From positions 1 through 64,000 of the forward strand of contig NZ_CAMLHC010000011.1 in assembly GCF_946479755.1 (NCBI RefSeq): DNA of 64,000 nucleotides. The letters are read 5' to 3'. This document shows, piece by piece, positions 32,508 to 41,252 of this stretch. This stretch comes from an uncultured Chitinophaga sp. GTDB lineage: Bacteria > Bacteroidota > Bacteroidia > Chitinophagales > Chitinophagaceae. The notes beneath the pieces were generated by a model. It saw only the letters and a list, made by a program, of their open reading frames with translations. It had not been told where the DNA came from and searched no databases. Made by a program: the position numbers and the translations under genes. Within the stretch, counting starts at the first letter, position 1; each line of letters begins with the position of its first letter.

Positions 32508-33743
32508 ATGAAAAAAACAGTAACAGATATGAGTAAAACTAATAGCCGGGAAAAGATTAGACTAGGTTTCTTTTTCGACGGAGGAGAAGGAGGGGGCGTA
32601 GTGGAATATGTGCGTTTGCTGTTGACGAATATCGACAGGAGCCGGTTTACGGCGATCGGTATTTACCTGGGCAACGGCCCCAGCCATGAGGCACTGAAAC
32701 ATATCTTCGATGAAACGACCATACTGACCAATAAACGCCTGGTAAATGTAGGCAGTGGTAAAACCAGGATGCAGCGGTTGAAAATGAACACTTCAAAACT
32801 GCTCACCGCCGTGAATGGTACCCGGCTGCTGGCCCGCGCCATGAAAAAGCACCGTATTGATATTATGGACGTGAACTATTTTCCGCTGCATATACTGGCG
32901 GGAATAGCCAGCCGCATGACGGGCATTCCATGCCTGTGGCACTGGCATGGTGCTGGCAGGCCAACAGGCATGCGGGCTAACATGACCGCCTTTGGCGCCC
33001 GGTTCTTCTGCGATAAAATTGCCTCCATTACCCATTTTGTACATAACAGCCTGCCGGAAGTGGCAAGAAAAAAATCCGAACTGGTCTATAACGGTGTAGA
33101 TACCACGAAAATTTCCAGCGCTGTTGTCAATGGCCACTTGCTGCAATTAGCCGGCGTAGATGAAAATACTACCCTGATAGGCATACTTGGCACCGTATCC
33201 CCCTTTAAAGGGCACGCCTATTTTATTAAAGCAGCAGATATTGTGCTGCGGCAATATCCGGATGTCCGCTTTGTGATCATCGGCCGCGAATCTGCTACGC
33301 AGAAAATAAAAGTGGGCTTTGAAGCGCAACTGAGAAAGGAAGTAAAGGAAATGAACAGGGAGCGGGAAATTTTGTTCCTCGGATATGTGGCTGATCCATA
33401 TAAATACCTCCGGGATTGTAAAATTATCTGCACGCCAACTATTCCGTATATGAACTTCCTGGGAGAAGGTTTTGGCCTGGCCGCCGCTGAATGTATGGCG
33501 GCAGGCGTGGCCGTGGTGGCTACCAAACTGGGGTCTTTCCCGGAAATCATTGAGCATGGGAAAAACGGCCTGTTAACGGAGCCGAAAGATCCCGCCGCCC
33601 TGGCGGCCGCTATCATGGAATTGTTGGCGGATGAACCCAAAAGAAAAAGTATAGCAATGGCTGCCCGGCAGCATATTGCTGAAAATTTCGACATAAAAGG
33701 TACCAGCAGGAAAATGGAACAGCTATATGAACGCCTGGTTTAA
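32508..33743 (+). CDS. GT4-family glycosyltransferase
   Basis: The 411-residue enzyme has a GT-B fold: GFFFDGGEGGGVVEYVRLLL near the N-terminus with a Gly-rich loop, LWHWHGAGRPTG, a donor-domain start at LIGILGTVSPFKGHAYFIKA, VIIGRES and the GT4 signature GEGFGLAAAECMAAGVAVVA with its conserved glutamates. The first ATG at 32508 is used; an ATG seven codons later (32529) is an alternative. It follows the flippase by 10 bases and would act in repeat-unit assembly. Specificity is unknown. Confidence 0.92.
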   Translation: MKKTVTDMSKTNSREKIRLGFFFDGGEGGGVVEYVRLLLTNIDRSRFTAIGIYLGNGPSHEALKHIFDETTILTNKRLVNVGSGKTRMQRLKMNTSKLLTAVNGTRLLARAMKKHRIDIMDVNYFPLHILAGIASRMTGIPCLWHWHGAGRPTGMRANMTAFGARFFCDKIASITHFVHNSLPEVARKKSELVYNGVDTTKISSAVVNGHLLQLAGVDENTTLIGILGTVSPFKGHAYFIKAADIVLRQYPDVRFVIIGRESATQKIKVGFEAQLRKEVKEMNREREILFLGYVADPYKYLRDCKIICTPTIPYMNFLGEGFGLAAAECMAAGVAVVATKLGSFPEIIEHGKNGLLTEPKDPAALAAAIMELLADEPKRKSIAMAARQHIAENFDIKGTSRKMEQLYERLV

Positions 33744-33768
33744 ACATTAACATCAATTATATTTTGGG

Positions 33769-35127
33769 ATGGCTATTGTAGTGATATTGTTTTTTTTGTT
33801 CATGATGTATAAAACTGCATTGAACCCAATGACAGGGTTCATTTTTATGTGGTTTGCAATATGGCTGTACCCAAATTCATTGTTGTACGGAATGTTGCCA
33901 TTGAATATACGGTTCGATGACATATTCGTGTTTTTTACGTTTGTAGTATGTGTCTATAAAAAGCCTGCCGGTGTAAGGGTATGGGGTTTGAGTACTTTCC
34001 GGCTCGCATTGGTATGGTGGCTGCTGCACCTGCTCGGGAATATTAACGGGATGCTGTATGGCGGATGGGGTGCCGTCCAGGAAGTTGTGAAATTCCTGCT
34101 GAAAGCGGCCTATGTGCCGATGACTGTTGCTATCGCAGCCTCTTTATTAAACAGCTATGCAGATGTAAAACTGTTTATCAAATGGTTGCTGATAGCCGGC
34201 GCTGCTGCCGCGTTGCTGGGGGCTGGCACTGTAGTGGCGCCCCGCATGTTTGGCCTGTTCCTGATTCCTAACCAGGACCTCTCCGCAGGGGAAATGCTGG
34301 ATAATATGGAAGGCGCAATGGAACTTGCCAGGAGGGCCAGGGGATCTGTTGGTACCATGGCTTCCTCTGCTATCTGCCTGTTTCTGTCGGTATTGTCATT
34401 GCACCTGCTGGCGACGAAACACTATGTTTTCCAAAGCAAAAAGTTCCTGATCCCGGTTTTCATCATTATACTGCTTGGACTGGCATATACGCAAAGCCGC
34501 GGTCCGATGCTGGCCTTTGCGTTGACGGCCACCATCATCCTTTTCCGGTCCGAAAACAAAGGCATACTGGTGGGAGCACTGGTGGTTGGACTGCTGCTGA
34601 TGGTAACAGACAACCCCGTGCGGGAGCTGGTGACGGCCAGGTTTACCGGCGCTACCGGCGCTACGGCAGACAGCGGGCTGGACAAACGCTCGGAAGTATG
34701 GAGCATGTTCATGGAAAAATTTGACCCGATACTGCTCTTCAACGGTATAGGGGCCGTTATGTCCAAATACATTTACCGCGCCACCGCTCACAACACCTAT
34801 CTCGGTGCAGTTATCTATAACGGTATATGGGGCGTGTGTATGTTTTTCGTGATCGTGATAAGGACCATCAAATATAGCAGTAAACTGATCCGGTATAAAC
34901 ATGAAGTCCTATCCGATATTTTCGGACATTATCTTCCGCTGGCGCTGGTGTTTATGCTGGTCATCGGTATGAGTATCGAAAACTTTCAGAATACGATCTG
35001 TATGCAGCTATACTTGTTGTTTATGCTGATCTGTGAAAAATTGATAAGGGCAAATGAGGCGGCCGCCGAAGCTGCCGGGAACACCGGCAAGGTGACGCTG
35101 ATGCCGCTTGAAGCACAATTGAATTAA
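33769..35127 (+). CDS. wzy: O-antigen ligase/Wzy-type polymerase
   Basis: The 452-residue protein has about ten to twelve membrane helices and the Wzy_C features: an external loop with the TQSRGPMLAFALT motif, and a large loop with RSEVWSMFMEKF then AHNTYLGAVIYNGIWG. Conserved Arg and His residues of this kind are needed by WaaL/Wzy enzymes. In a locus with flippase, Wza-like and Wzc-like genes and no lipid A genes, it most likely polymerises repeat units on the periplasmic side rather than ligating O-antigen. The Ala/Glu-rich tail after the last helix is hydrophilic. Sequence alone cannot separate Wzy from WaaL with certainty. Confidence 0.88.
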   Translation: MAIVVILFFLFMMYKTALNPMTGFIFMWFAIWLYPNSLLYGMLPLNIRFDDIFVFFTFVVCVYKKPAGVRVWGLSTFRLALVWWLLHLLGNINGMLYGGWGAVQEVVKFLLKAAYVPMTVAIAASLLNSYADVKLFIKWLLIAGAAAALLGAGTVVAPRMFGLFLIPNQDLSAGEMLDNMEGAMELARRARGSVGTMASSAICLFLSVLSLHLLATKHYVFQSKKFLIPVFIIILLGLAYTQSRGPMLAFALTATIILFRSENKGILVGALVVGLLLMVTDNPVRELVTARFTGATGATADSGLDKRSEVWSMFMEKFDPILLFNGIGAVMSKYIYRATAHNTYLGAVIYNGIWGVCMFFVIVIRTIKYSSKLIRYKHEVLSDIFGHYLPLALVFMLVIGMSIENFQNTICMQLYLLFMLICEKLIRANEAAAEAAGNTGKVTLMPLEAQLN

Positions 35128-35149
35128 TTGACCGTTCTATCAACTCTAT

Positions 35150-36301
35150 ATGGCGAACATTTTATTACAGGCCTGGGTGGTATCTAAAAAGGGAAACGAA
35201 TATTTCCTCCCGTATACACATTGGGTATACCTGAAGGAAATCGTACAATATTATGATAACGTGGGCCTGCTTTCACCGGTAAAACAATACGCTGACGGAA
35301 GCGATTCCGGGTTGGTCTCCATTGCTGATTTCAGTAACGTGACCATACATGAACTGCCTTACTCCGACAGCTATAAGTCTGCTATCAAACACTATGGCGC
35401 CTATAAGAAGGCCTACCAGGAACTAACAGCCTATGATGTAGTGTATCTGCGTTACCCTACTCCGTTAGGGTGGCTCAGCAAACGGTACATGAAAGGCAAA
35501 AAACGAATTGTACATTTTGTCGGGGATCCGATTGATGCTGCCTGGGTGAACCCCAACTTTAAAATGCTTAAAAAACTCACGCTGATATCTTTCTTCCTGC
35601 CGGAACATATGGCCTATATGTGGGCCTGTAAAGGCGCAAAGGTATTTACCAACGGCTATCATCTGCAGCAGAAGCTGAGTAAATGGAGAATAAATGCGAA
35701 AGCAGTTATCTCAACAACATTGAATAATAAAGATTTTTATGTAGAGGAAAGCAGGCGCATACCGGCTGAGGGGCTGAAGCTCCTGTATGTGGGGTATCTG
35801 CGTAAGGCAAAAGGCGTAGAAGTCGTGATCCGCGCATTTGAACGGGTACTGCAACGTTATCCGGACGCCACGCTTACCATTGCCGGCTCCGGGGAGTTTG
35901 AAAAAGAGCTGAGGGCGATGGCCGCTACTGCCGGAATGGATGGTAAAATAACTTTTCTCGGACACGTAGATAACCGCGATACGCTTAACATGCTTTTTCG
36001 TACCCATCATATTTTCTGTTTTGCCAGTCTGTCTGAAGGCTCTCCAAGAGTAGTGCTGGAAGCGATGGCAAACGGAATTAATGTGCTTAGCACACCGGTA
36101 GGTTCCCTGCCGTCGGTGTTTAAAGACGGCGTAGATATTACCTATGCCGGGTTCAACGATGACCAGGAATTTTTCAGGAAGATCTGTTACCTGGTGGAAA
36201 ATCCAGAACAGGCACATGCTGTCAGGAACAGGGCACAGGAAAAAGTAAGAGGGTTTACTATCCAGCATTTTATTAAAAACATTTTTTCCTATGAAAGTTA
36301 A
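35150..36301 (+). CDS. GT4-family glycosyltransferase
   Basis: The 383-residue enzyme has a divergent N-terminal acceptor domain (LLQAWVVSKKGNEYFLP, YDVVYLRYPTPLGWLSKRY, HFVGDPIDAAW) and a clear GT4 donor domain: LLYVGYLRKAKGVEVVIRAF, TLTIAGSGEFEKELRAM, and the signature FASLSEGSPRVVLEAMANGI. The overlap of its last 11 bases with the next gene shows translational coupling to that acyltransferase. It probably adds a sugar that is then acylated, but this is inference. Length is normal for the family. Confidence 0.9.
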   Translation: MANILLQAWVVSKKGNEYFLPYTHWVYLKEIVQYYDNVGLLSPVKQYADGSDSGLVSIADFSNVTIHELPYSDSYKSAIKHYGAYKKAYQELTAYDVVYLRYPTPLGWLSKRYMKGKKRIVHFVGDPIDAAWVNPNFKMLKKLTLISFFLPEHMAYMWACKGAKVFTNGYHLQQKLSKWRINAKAVISTTLNNKDFYVEESRRIPAEGLKLLYVGYLRKAKGVEVVIRAFERVLQRYPDATLTIAGSGEFEKELRAMAATAGMDGKITFLGHVDNRDTLNMLFRTHHIFCFASLSEGSPRVVLEAMANGINVLSTPVGSLPSVFKDGVDITYAGFNDDQEFFRKICYLVENPEQAHAVRNRAQEKVRGFTIQHFIKNIFSYES

Positions 36302-36800
36302 GCTGTCAATATTATATGCGTGGCTGGTGCGTACCGCTACGTTATTATTACCGAATATACCCGTGTTTATGCGTTTCAGGGGTTTTTTGTATTCCCTCAT
36401 GATGAAACGTTGTGGCCATAATTTCCAGGTAACGTCAACGGCTATTCTGAATTCTCTGTCAGGGCTGGTAGTGGGAAACGATGTTTATATAGCACACAAC
36501 TGCGTGCTGATAGGACTGGATATCGAAATTGGCGACAAAGTACTGGTAGGACCTAATTGTATTATTTCATCGGCCAATCATACTTTCCTGGATGATGCTT
36601 ACCGGTTCGGTAAATCAGAACCCCGGGCCGCAAAAATAGGTAGCGGCTCCTGGATAGCGGGTAACTGCTCGGTGGTGGGGGGCGGCGTGTTGCCGCCCAT
36701 GTCTGTATTGGGTGCGGGTTCTGTGCTCAATAAACCATTTACGGAAATACGAAGCCTGTATGCAGGTGCGCCCGCAGGGCTTATAAAGAAATTACAATGA
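36291..36800 (+). CDS. Left-handed beta-helix acyltransferase
   Basis: The 169-residue protein has an amphipathic N-terminal helix, then hexapeptide repeats (LVVGNDVYIAHNCVLIG, IEIGDKVLVGPNCIISSANH) with the active-site-like His in SANHTFLDD, and ends SLYAGAPAGLIKKL as usual in WbbJ-type acetyltransferases. It overlaps the upstream glycosyltransferase by 11 bases and the downstream one by 4 bases, so the three are tightly co-translated. It likely O-acetylates a sugar of the repeat unit. It is distinct from the acyltransferase at 28185, suggesting two different acyl decorations. Confidence 0.88.
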   Translation: MKVKLSILYAWLVRTATLLLPNIPVFMRFRGFLYSLMMKRCGHNFQVTSTAILNSLSGLVVGNDVYIAHNCVLIGLDIEIGDKVLVGPNCIISSANHTFLDDAYRFGKSEPRAAKIGSGSWIAGNCSVVGGGVLPPMSVLGAGSVLNKPFTEIRSLYAGAPAGLIKKLQ

Positions 36801-38023
36801 GGATCCTATATATACACCAGTATTTTACATTACCCGCCGCTGCCGGCGGCACCAGGTCGTATGACCTGTCGAAGCGTTTTACGCAGGCTGGTCATAAAGT
36901 GGTGGTAATTACCAGCAGCTCTTTTCTGAAAAGTATGCGCGAATTTCCGAAAGGCTGGACAGTAATGGAACATGAGGGCATAGAGCTGCACGTGCTGCAT
37001 GTGGAATACAGTAACAAAATGAGCTTTTCAAAAAGGATATCTGCCTTTTTGAAATTCCTGGTATTTGCCTCCCTGCGTACTTTTAAAGTCAGGGCGGACG
37101 TCGTGTTGGCAACATCTACTCCCATCACCGTGGCCGTTCCTGCCATTATAGCCCGGATTTTTAAACGGAGGCCTTTTGTTTTCGAGGTAAGGGATGTATG
37201 GCCGGAGGTTCCGGTAGCGATGGGCATTATCAAAAATAAAATGGTGATACGCTTCCTGGAAGGCTTTGAAAAATATATCTACCGGAAATCGGCACATATT
37301 GTCGCCCTGTCGGATGATATGAAAGCGTCCGTACAGCAGCGCGTGAACATCGCGGATAAAAAACTGTCTGTCATTACCAATATTTCAGAAACAGAACGTT
37401 TTTCCAGGTATGCCCGGTCTGGTGGAATGCTGGCGGGACTGCTGGGATATACGCCACGTAAAGTGGTACTGTATGCCGGTACGCTGGGAATGGTGAACGG
37501 ACTGAAATATATGACAGACCTGGCCATCCATAGCTATAAGATAGACCCTTCCATCAAGTTTATCATTTTTGGAGACGGGATGGAGAAGGAGAAGTTAATG
37601 CAGTATGCACAGGAGAAAGGGGTGTTAAATGAAAATATCTATTTTTTCGACCCGGTGCCCAAATCGCAGTTGTCACAATTGTATTACGAATGTACCGTGG
37701 CTTCGTCTTTTGTGATACCGGTGCCCCAGCTGTGGGCTAACTCAGCCAATAAATTTTTCGACTGCCTGGCTGCCGGCCGCCCGGTCGTGATCAATCACCG
37801 CGGCTGGCAGGCTGCTGTGATAGAACAGGAAAATGTAGGCTTTGTGCTGAATTATGATATAAAGGATATCGCCGGGGAAGCACTACGTTTCTGTACTTAT
37901 ATCAACGATGACCGGTTGCTGGAACAGCAACGGGAAAATGCGGTACTGCTGGCAAGAAGGTCGTACTCGCTGGATATTGCCGCAGCGCATTACCTGAAAA
38001 TATTAAATGATGTTGTATCGTAA
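36797..38023 (+). CDS. GT4-family glycosyltransferase (WbuB-like)
   Basis: The 408-residue enzyme opens ILYIHQYFTLPAAAGGTRSY, typical of the WbuB group, followed by KRRPFVFEVRDVWPEVPVAMG, KSAHIVALSDDMKASV, a donor domain from KVVLYAGTLGMVNGLKYM, and IFGDGMEKEKL. The GT4 glutamate region is less canonical (SFVIPVPQLWANSANKFFDCLAAGRPV), as in WbuB proteins. Its gene overlaps the phosphoglycosyltransferase gene by 17 bases. WbuB-type enzymes often add the second sugar on the initiating amino sugar, so this may be the first true elongation step. Specificity is unproven. Confidence 0.9.
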   Translation: MRILYIHQYFTLPAAAGGTRSYDLSKRFTQAGHKVVVITSSSFLKSMREFPKGWTVMEHEGIELHVLHVEYSNKMSFSKRISAFLKFLVFASLRTFKVRADVVLATSTPITVAVPAIIARIFKRRPFVFEVRDVWPEVPVAMGIIKNKMVIRFLEGFEKYIYRKSAHIVALSDDMKASVQQRVNIADKKLSVITNISETERFSRYARSGGMLAGLLGYTPRKVVLYAGTLGMVNGLKYMTDLAIHSYKIDPSIKFIIFGDGMEKEKLMQYAQEKGVLNENIYFFDPVPKSQLSQLYYECTVASSFVIPVPQLWANSANKFFDCLAAGRPVVINHRGWQAAVIEQENVGFVLNYDIKDIAGEALRFCTYINDDRLLEQQRENAVLLARRSYSLDIAAAHYLKILNDVVS

Positions 38024-38642
38024 ACTGTTAAAGCCGCTGATCGATTTCCTGCTGGCCTTGTCAGCCTTTATCCTGTTGTTGCCCGTTTTCCTTACGGTAA
38101 CGCTTATACTCTGGTTTTCAAACGGAGGTACGCCCTTTTTTACGCAACTCCGCCCGGGACTGAACGGCCGTATCTTCCGGCTGATCAAGTTTAAGACGAT
38201 GAACGATAAAAAAGCGGCAGACGGGACCCTGCTGCCGGATGAACAGCGGATGACAAAGATCGGGGGATTGATAAGAAAAACGTCGCTGGATGAAATCCCG
38301 CAACTATTGAATGTTATTAAGGGAGATATGAGCCTGGTAGGACCAAGACCCTTGCTGGTAGAATACCTGAGCCTGTATAATCAAGAACAGCAGAGAAGGC
38401 ATGAGGTTAAGCCCGGCATCACCGGATGGGCCCAGGTGAATGGCCGGAATGCGATCAGCTGGGAGAAAAAATTCGAGTATGATGTGTGGTATGCAGACCG
38501 CCTTTCATTGCCGTTGGATATAAAAATTATGTGGATGACCGTCGCCAAGGTGTTTAAATCGGAAGGTATCAGCCAGAGCGGACATGTTACCGCAGAGCGG
38601 TTTACCGGATCAGGCGACCGGCATCTCCGTACGGCTGAATAG
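38007..38642 (+). CDS. Initiating phosphoglycosyltransferase (PglC-like sugar transferase)
   Basis: The 211-residue enzyme is a small monotopic phosphoglycosyltransferase: one re-entrant N-terminal hydrophobic helix (FLLALSAFILLLPVFLTVTL), then RLIKFKTMN, the catalytic Asp-Glu in TSLDEIPQLLNV, GDMSLVGPRPLL and PGITGWAQVNGRN. It transfers sugar-1-phosphate from a UDP-sugar to undecaprenyl phosphate, starting each repeat unit. The short form without extra membrane helices resembles Campylobacter PglC, which uses UDP-bacillosamine derivatives. The locus also encodes a PglF-like dehydratase and a PglE-like aminotransferase, so a diamino- or 4-amino-6-deoxy sugar is the likely first residue. The first two codons are both ATG (38007, 38010). 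Confidence 0.93.
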   Translation: MMLYRKLLKPLIDFLLALSAFILLLPVFLTVTLILWFSNGGTPFFTQLRPGLNGRIFRLIKFKTMNDKKAADGTLLPDEQRMTKIGGLIRKTSLDEIPQLLNVIKGDMSLVGPRPLLVEYLSLYNQEQQRRHEVKPGITGWAQVNGRNAISWEKKFEYDVWYADRLSLPLDIKIMWMTVAKVFKSEGISQSGHVTAERFTGSGDRHLRTAE

Positions 38643-38682
38643 CCGGCAAAAAGACCATTGAATTATTGAAAAACCTAAGAAT

Positions 38683-39810
38683 ATGAACGAAAAGATATGG
38701 CTGTCATCCCCTCATATGGGTGGACAGGAATTGGAATTTGTGAAAGATGCCTTTCAAAGTAACTGGATCGCCCCTTTAGGCCCGAATGTTGATGGTTTTG
38801 AAGAAGATCTGGCGAAATATACCGGTTCCCCTTTTGTGGCAGCATTATCAGCAGGCACGGCTGCATTGCACCTGGCGTTGATTTTGCTGGACGTTAAAAA
38901 TGGCGATGAGGTACTATGCCAGAGCATGACGTTTTCTGCCTCTGCCAATCCGATCGCTTACCAGGGCGCTACGCCGGTTTTTGTAGACAGTGAAAAGGAA
39001 ACCTGGAATATCGATCCTGTGTTGCTGGAAGACGCGATTAAAGACCGTTTGGCAAAAGGAAAAAAGCCAAAGGCCATTATCCCGGTGCACCTGTATGGTA
39101 TGCCCGCGAAGATGACGGAAATACTGGCTGTTGCAGCAAAATATGAAATTCCGGTAGTGGAAGACGCTGCAGAGGCGCTGGGTTCTCTTTATCAGGGAAA
39201 AGCCTGTGGCACGCTGGGGGAAATGGGTATCCTCAGTTTTAACGGCAACAAGATTATTACCACCAGTGGCGGCGGCGCGTTGATCGGCAGAAACGGGGAC
39301 CAGATAAAAAAGGCCAGGTTCCTCGCTACACAGGCAAGGGACAATGCACCGCATTACGAGCATACGCATATTGGCTACAACTACCGGATGAGCAACATTA
39401 GCGCAGGTATCGGACGGGGACAGATGATGGTGCTCGATGAGCGGGTGGAAAAACGTCGCCGGAATTTTGACTATTATGTGAAAGAGCTGGGAGGTTTGCC
39501 GGGGATCAGTTTCCTGCACGAGCCGGAAGGCAGCTTCAGCAACCGCTGGCTCTCTGCTATCCTGGTCAACAGGAAAGAAAGCGGGTTAAGCCGGGAAACG
39601 ATCAGGCTGGCGCTGGAAAAAGAAAATATTGAATCAAGGCCGCTTTGGAAGCCCATGCACCTGCAACCTGTCTTCTCCGGCGCTCCCGCCTATGTGAACG
39701 GGGTTTCTGAGAAACTTTTTGATGACGGGCTTTGCTTACCCAGCGGCTCTAATCTGACAATACAGCAATTGGAAAGTATTGTGCTAAATATTAAAAAGTT
39801 ATGGGACTAA
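38683..39810 (+). CDS. DegT/DnrJ/EryC1/StrS sugar aminotransferase (PglE-like)
   Basis: The 375-residue PLP enzyme begins IWLSSPHMGGQELEFVKDAF and shows SAGTAALHLALILL, VPVHLYG-type IIPVHLYGMPAKM, VVEDAAEALGS and the PLP lysine in SFNGNKIITTSGGG, then NYRMSNISAGIGRGQM. It transfers an amino group, usually from glutamate, to the 4-keto carbon made by the PglF-like dehydratase at 19330. The product would be UDP-4-amino-4,6-dideoxy-GlcNAc or a stereoisomer. It lies 40 bases after the phosphoglycosyltransferase gene and overlaps the beta-helix gene by 10 bases. Confidence 0.93.
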   Translation: MNEKIWLSSPHMGGQELEFVKDAFQSNWIAPLGPNVDGFEEDLAKYTGSPFVAALSAGTAALHLALILLDVKNGDEVLCQSMTFSASANPIAYQGATPVFVDSEKETWNIDPVLLEDAIKDRLAKGKKPKAIIPVHLYGMPAKMTEILAVAAKYEIPVVEDAAEALGSLYQGKACGTLGEMGILSFNGNKIITTSGGGALIGRNGDQIKKARFLATQARDNAPHYEHTHIGYNYRMSNISAGIGRGQMMVLDERVEKRRRNFDYYVKELGGLPGISFLHEPEGSFSNRWLSAILVNRKESGLSRETIRLALEKENIESRPLWKPMHLQPVFSGAPAYVNGVSEKLFDDGLCLPSGSNLTIQQLESIVLNIKKLWD

Positions 39811-41006
39811 AAATCAATACCGCCCTTTCTCCCACCAAATGGGGGAAAGGCGTGCTGGCGGCACTGATGTTGTTGTCGGGTGTGGGATGTCTTTCATCCG
39901 GTGCGCAATTTTTGCCCTTTAAATACAACGATGGTATAACGGCTAAATATGTAAATAAACAGGATGCTGCTTTCAGAAGCAAAGCTGCAGCGTTGTCCGC
40001 AGATGCTTTTGACCTCACCGGCGTGTTGCCGGCAGGGTATGTAAAAGACGGCACCGTGGATTACACCAGCTATCTGCAAACGGGAATGGACCAGCATAAG
40101 ACGGTGGTATTCCCTGATTTTCCCGTGTTGATCAACGATAAGGGACTGACCGTCGGAAGTGGCGCCAATATCATTTTTAAACCGGGTTCCAGGCTATTGT
40201 TGCAGCCCACTTCGAAGGATACCTACGAAATGTTAAGGGTGCATAATGTGCAAAACGTAAATATATACTGTCCCGTCCTGGAAGGCGATCGTAAAGGCCA
40301 CCAGGGGAATAAGGGACAGTGGGGAATGGGTATTGCCATCCGGGCTTCAAAAAATATAAACGTCTATGCTCCGAAGGTCTCCAATTGCTGGGGGGACGGT
40401 ATTTATATCGGTGGACTTAAAGGTGTCACCAGTTCCGGTATCAGCATTTACAATGCATGGCTCAATTTTAACAGGCGTAACGGGATGTCTGTTTCTTCCG
40501 TGGACGGCCTGAAGCTGGTAAGGCCCGTTATTTCCAACACCTATGGCCAGGCGCCGATGTGCGGTATAGATATTGAACCAAACAATAACACCGATGTCGT
40601 TAACAACGTAGTGATGGACAGCCCGGTAACATTGAATAATGCAAAGCATGGTATCAACATCTCCTTGTTCAGGCTCATCGGCCCCAGCCCTAAAGACGTT
40701 AACGTAACGATCCGGAACCACCAGGACGATGGCTCCGCTGTGGCCTTCGCGATGGGCGGATTAAAACCGCATTACGACGTGCCGCCTATGAAAGGCACGA
40801 TTGAGATTATAGATCCGGTATGGAAAAATAACCAGGAGAGGGCTTTCCGAAGCTATAAACCCAATGGATATGCTCCCGCCGTGAAGTTTACCAAAGTCTC
40901 TGTTTTGAAAACCGACAGAGACGGCCGCGACAAACCGGATGCAGAAAAATTTATGCTGATGAAAAAAACAATCGCCAGCGAAAGTAAAATGAGTATACAA
41001 GACTAA
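39801..41006 (+). CDS. Secreted right-handed beta-helix protein, possible polysaccharide-active enzyme
   Basis: The 401-residue protein has an export signal (GVLAALMLLSGVGCLSSGAQ), then a domain of short beta-helix rungs: GLTVGSGANIIFKPGS, VQNVNIYCPVLEG, SKNINVYAPKVSNCWGDGIYIG, GMSVSSVDGLKLVRPVISN. This is the pectate-lyase-like superfamily that includes lyases, glycosidases and epimerases acting on acidic polysaccharides. A Cys within the signal region could be a lipidation site, but the lipobox is imperfect. Overlap with the aminotransferase gene ties it to the locus; it may trim, release or epimerise the acidic polymer. No catalytic residues can be assigned confidently. A hairpin follows the stop. 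Confidence 0.8.
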   Translation: MGLKINTALSPTKWGKGVLAALMLLSGVGCLSSGAQFLPFKYNDGITAKYVNKQDAAFRSKAAALSADAFDLTGVLPAGYVKDGTVDYTSYLQTGMDQHKTVVFPDFPVLINDKGLTVGSGANIIFKPGSRLLLQPTSKDTYEMLRVHNVQNVNIYCPVLEGDRKGHQGNKGQWGMGIAIRASKNINVYAPKVSNCWGDGIYIGGLKGVTSSGISIYNAWLNFNRRNGMSVSSVDGLKLVRPVISNTYGQAPMCGIDIEPNNNTDVVNNVVMDSPVTLNNAKHGINISLFRLIGPSPKDVNVTIRNHQDDGSAVAFAMGGLKPHYDVPPMKGTIEIIDPVWKNNQERAFRSYKPNGYAPAVKFTKVSVLKTDRDGRDKPDAEKFMLMKKTIASESKMSIQD

Positions 41007-41018
41007 ATTTAATAAACC

Positions 41019-41051
41019 CTGCCGCTGCCTTTTATAACCAGGCAGCGGCAG
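41019..41051 (+). terminator. Hairpin at the end of the polysaccharide operon
   Basis: A perfect 11-bp stem, CTGCCGCTGCC / GGCAGCGGCAG, with an 11-base loop lies 13 bases after the beta-helix gene. The trailing T run is weak (ATTCCCTTT). Confidence 0.75.
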
Positions 41052-41158
41052 ATTCCCTTTACCTGCCTGTCTGTTAAACAAACGCGCTTTTCCGGTAAGC
41101 TTGCAATGTTAAATTTATAAGAACAACATTTTTACTTATTTGATATTCAAGCGTTTTG

Positions 41159-41166
41159 TATGTTTG
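41159..41166 (+). promoter_or_regulatory. Promoter -7 box for the CHU_C gene
   Basis: TATGTTTG matches TAnnTTTG. A TTTG at 41139-41142 may be the -33 element, with a short 16-base gap. The expected leader is about 80 bases. Confidence 0.45.
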
Positions 41167-41252
41167 TAATAATTATATGTTTATTTAGTTTTTAACTAAC
41201 AAAACAACTTGTGAAAACCGGGCGTTTTAAGTGACGTGGTTACTATTATCTT

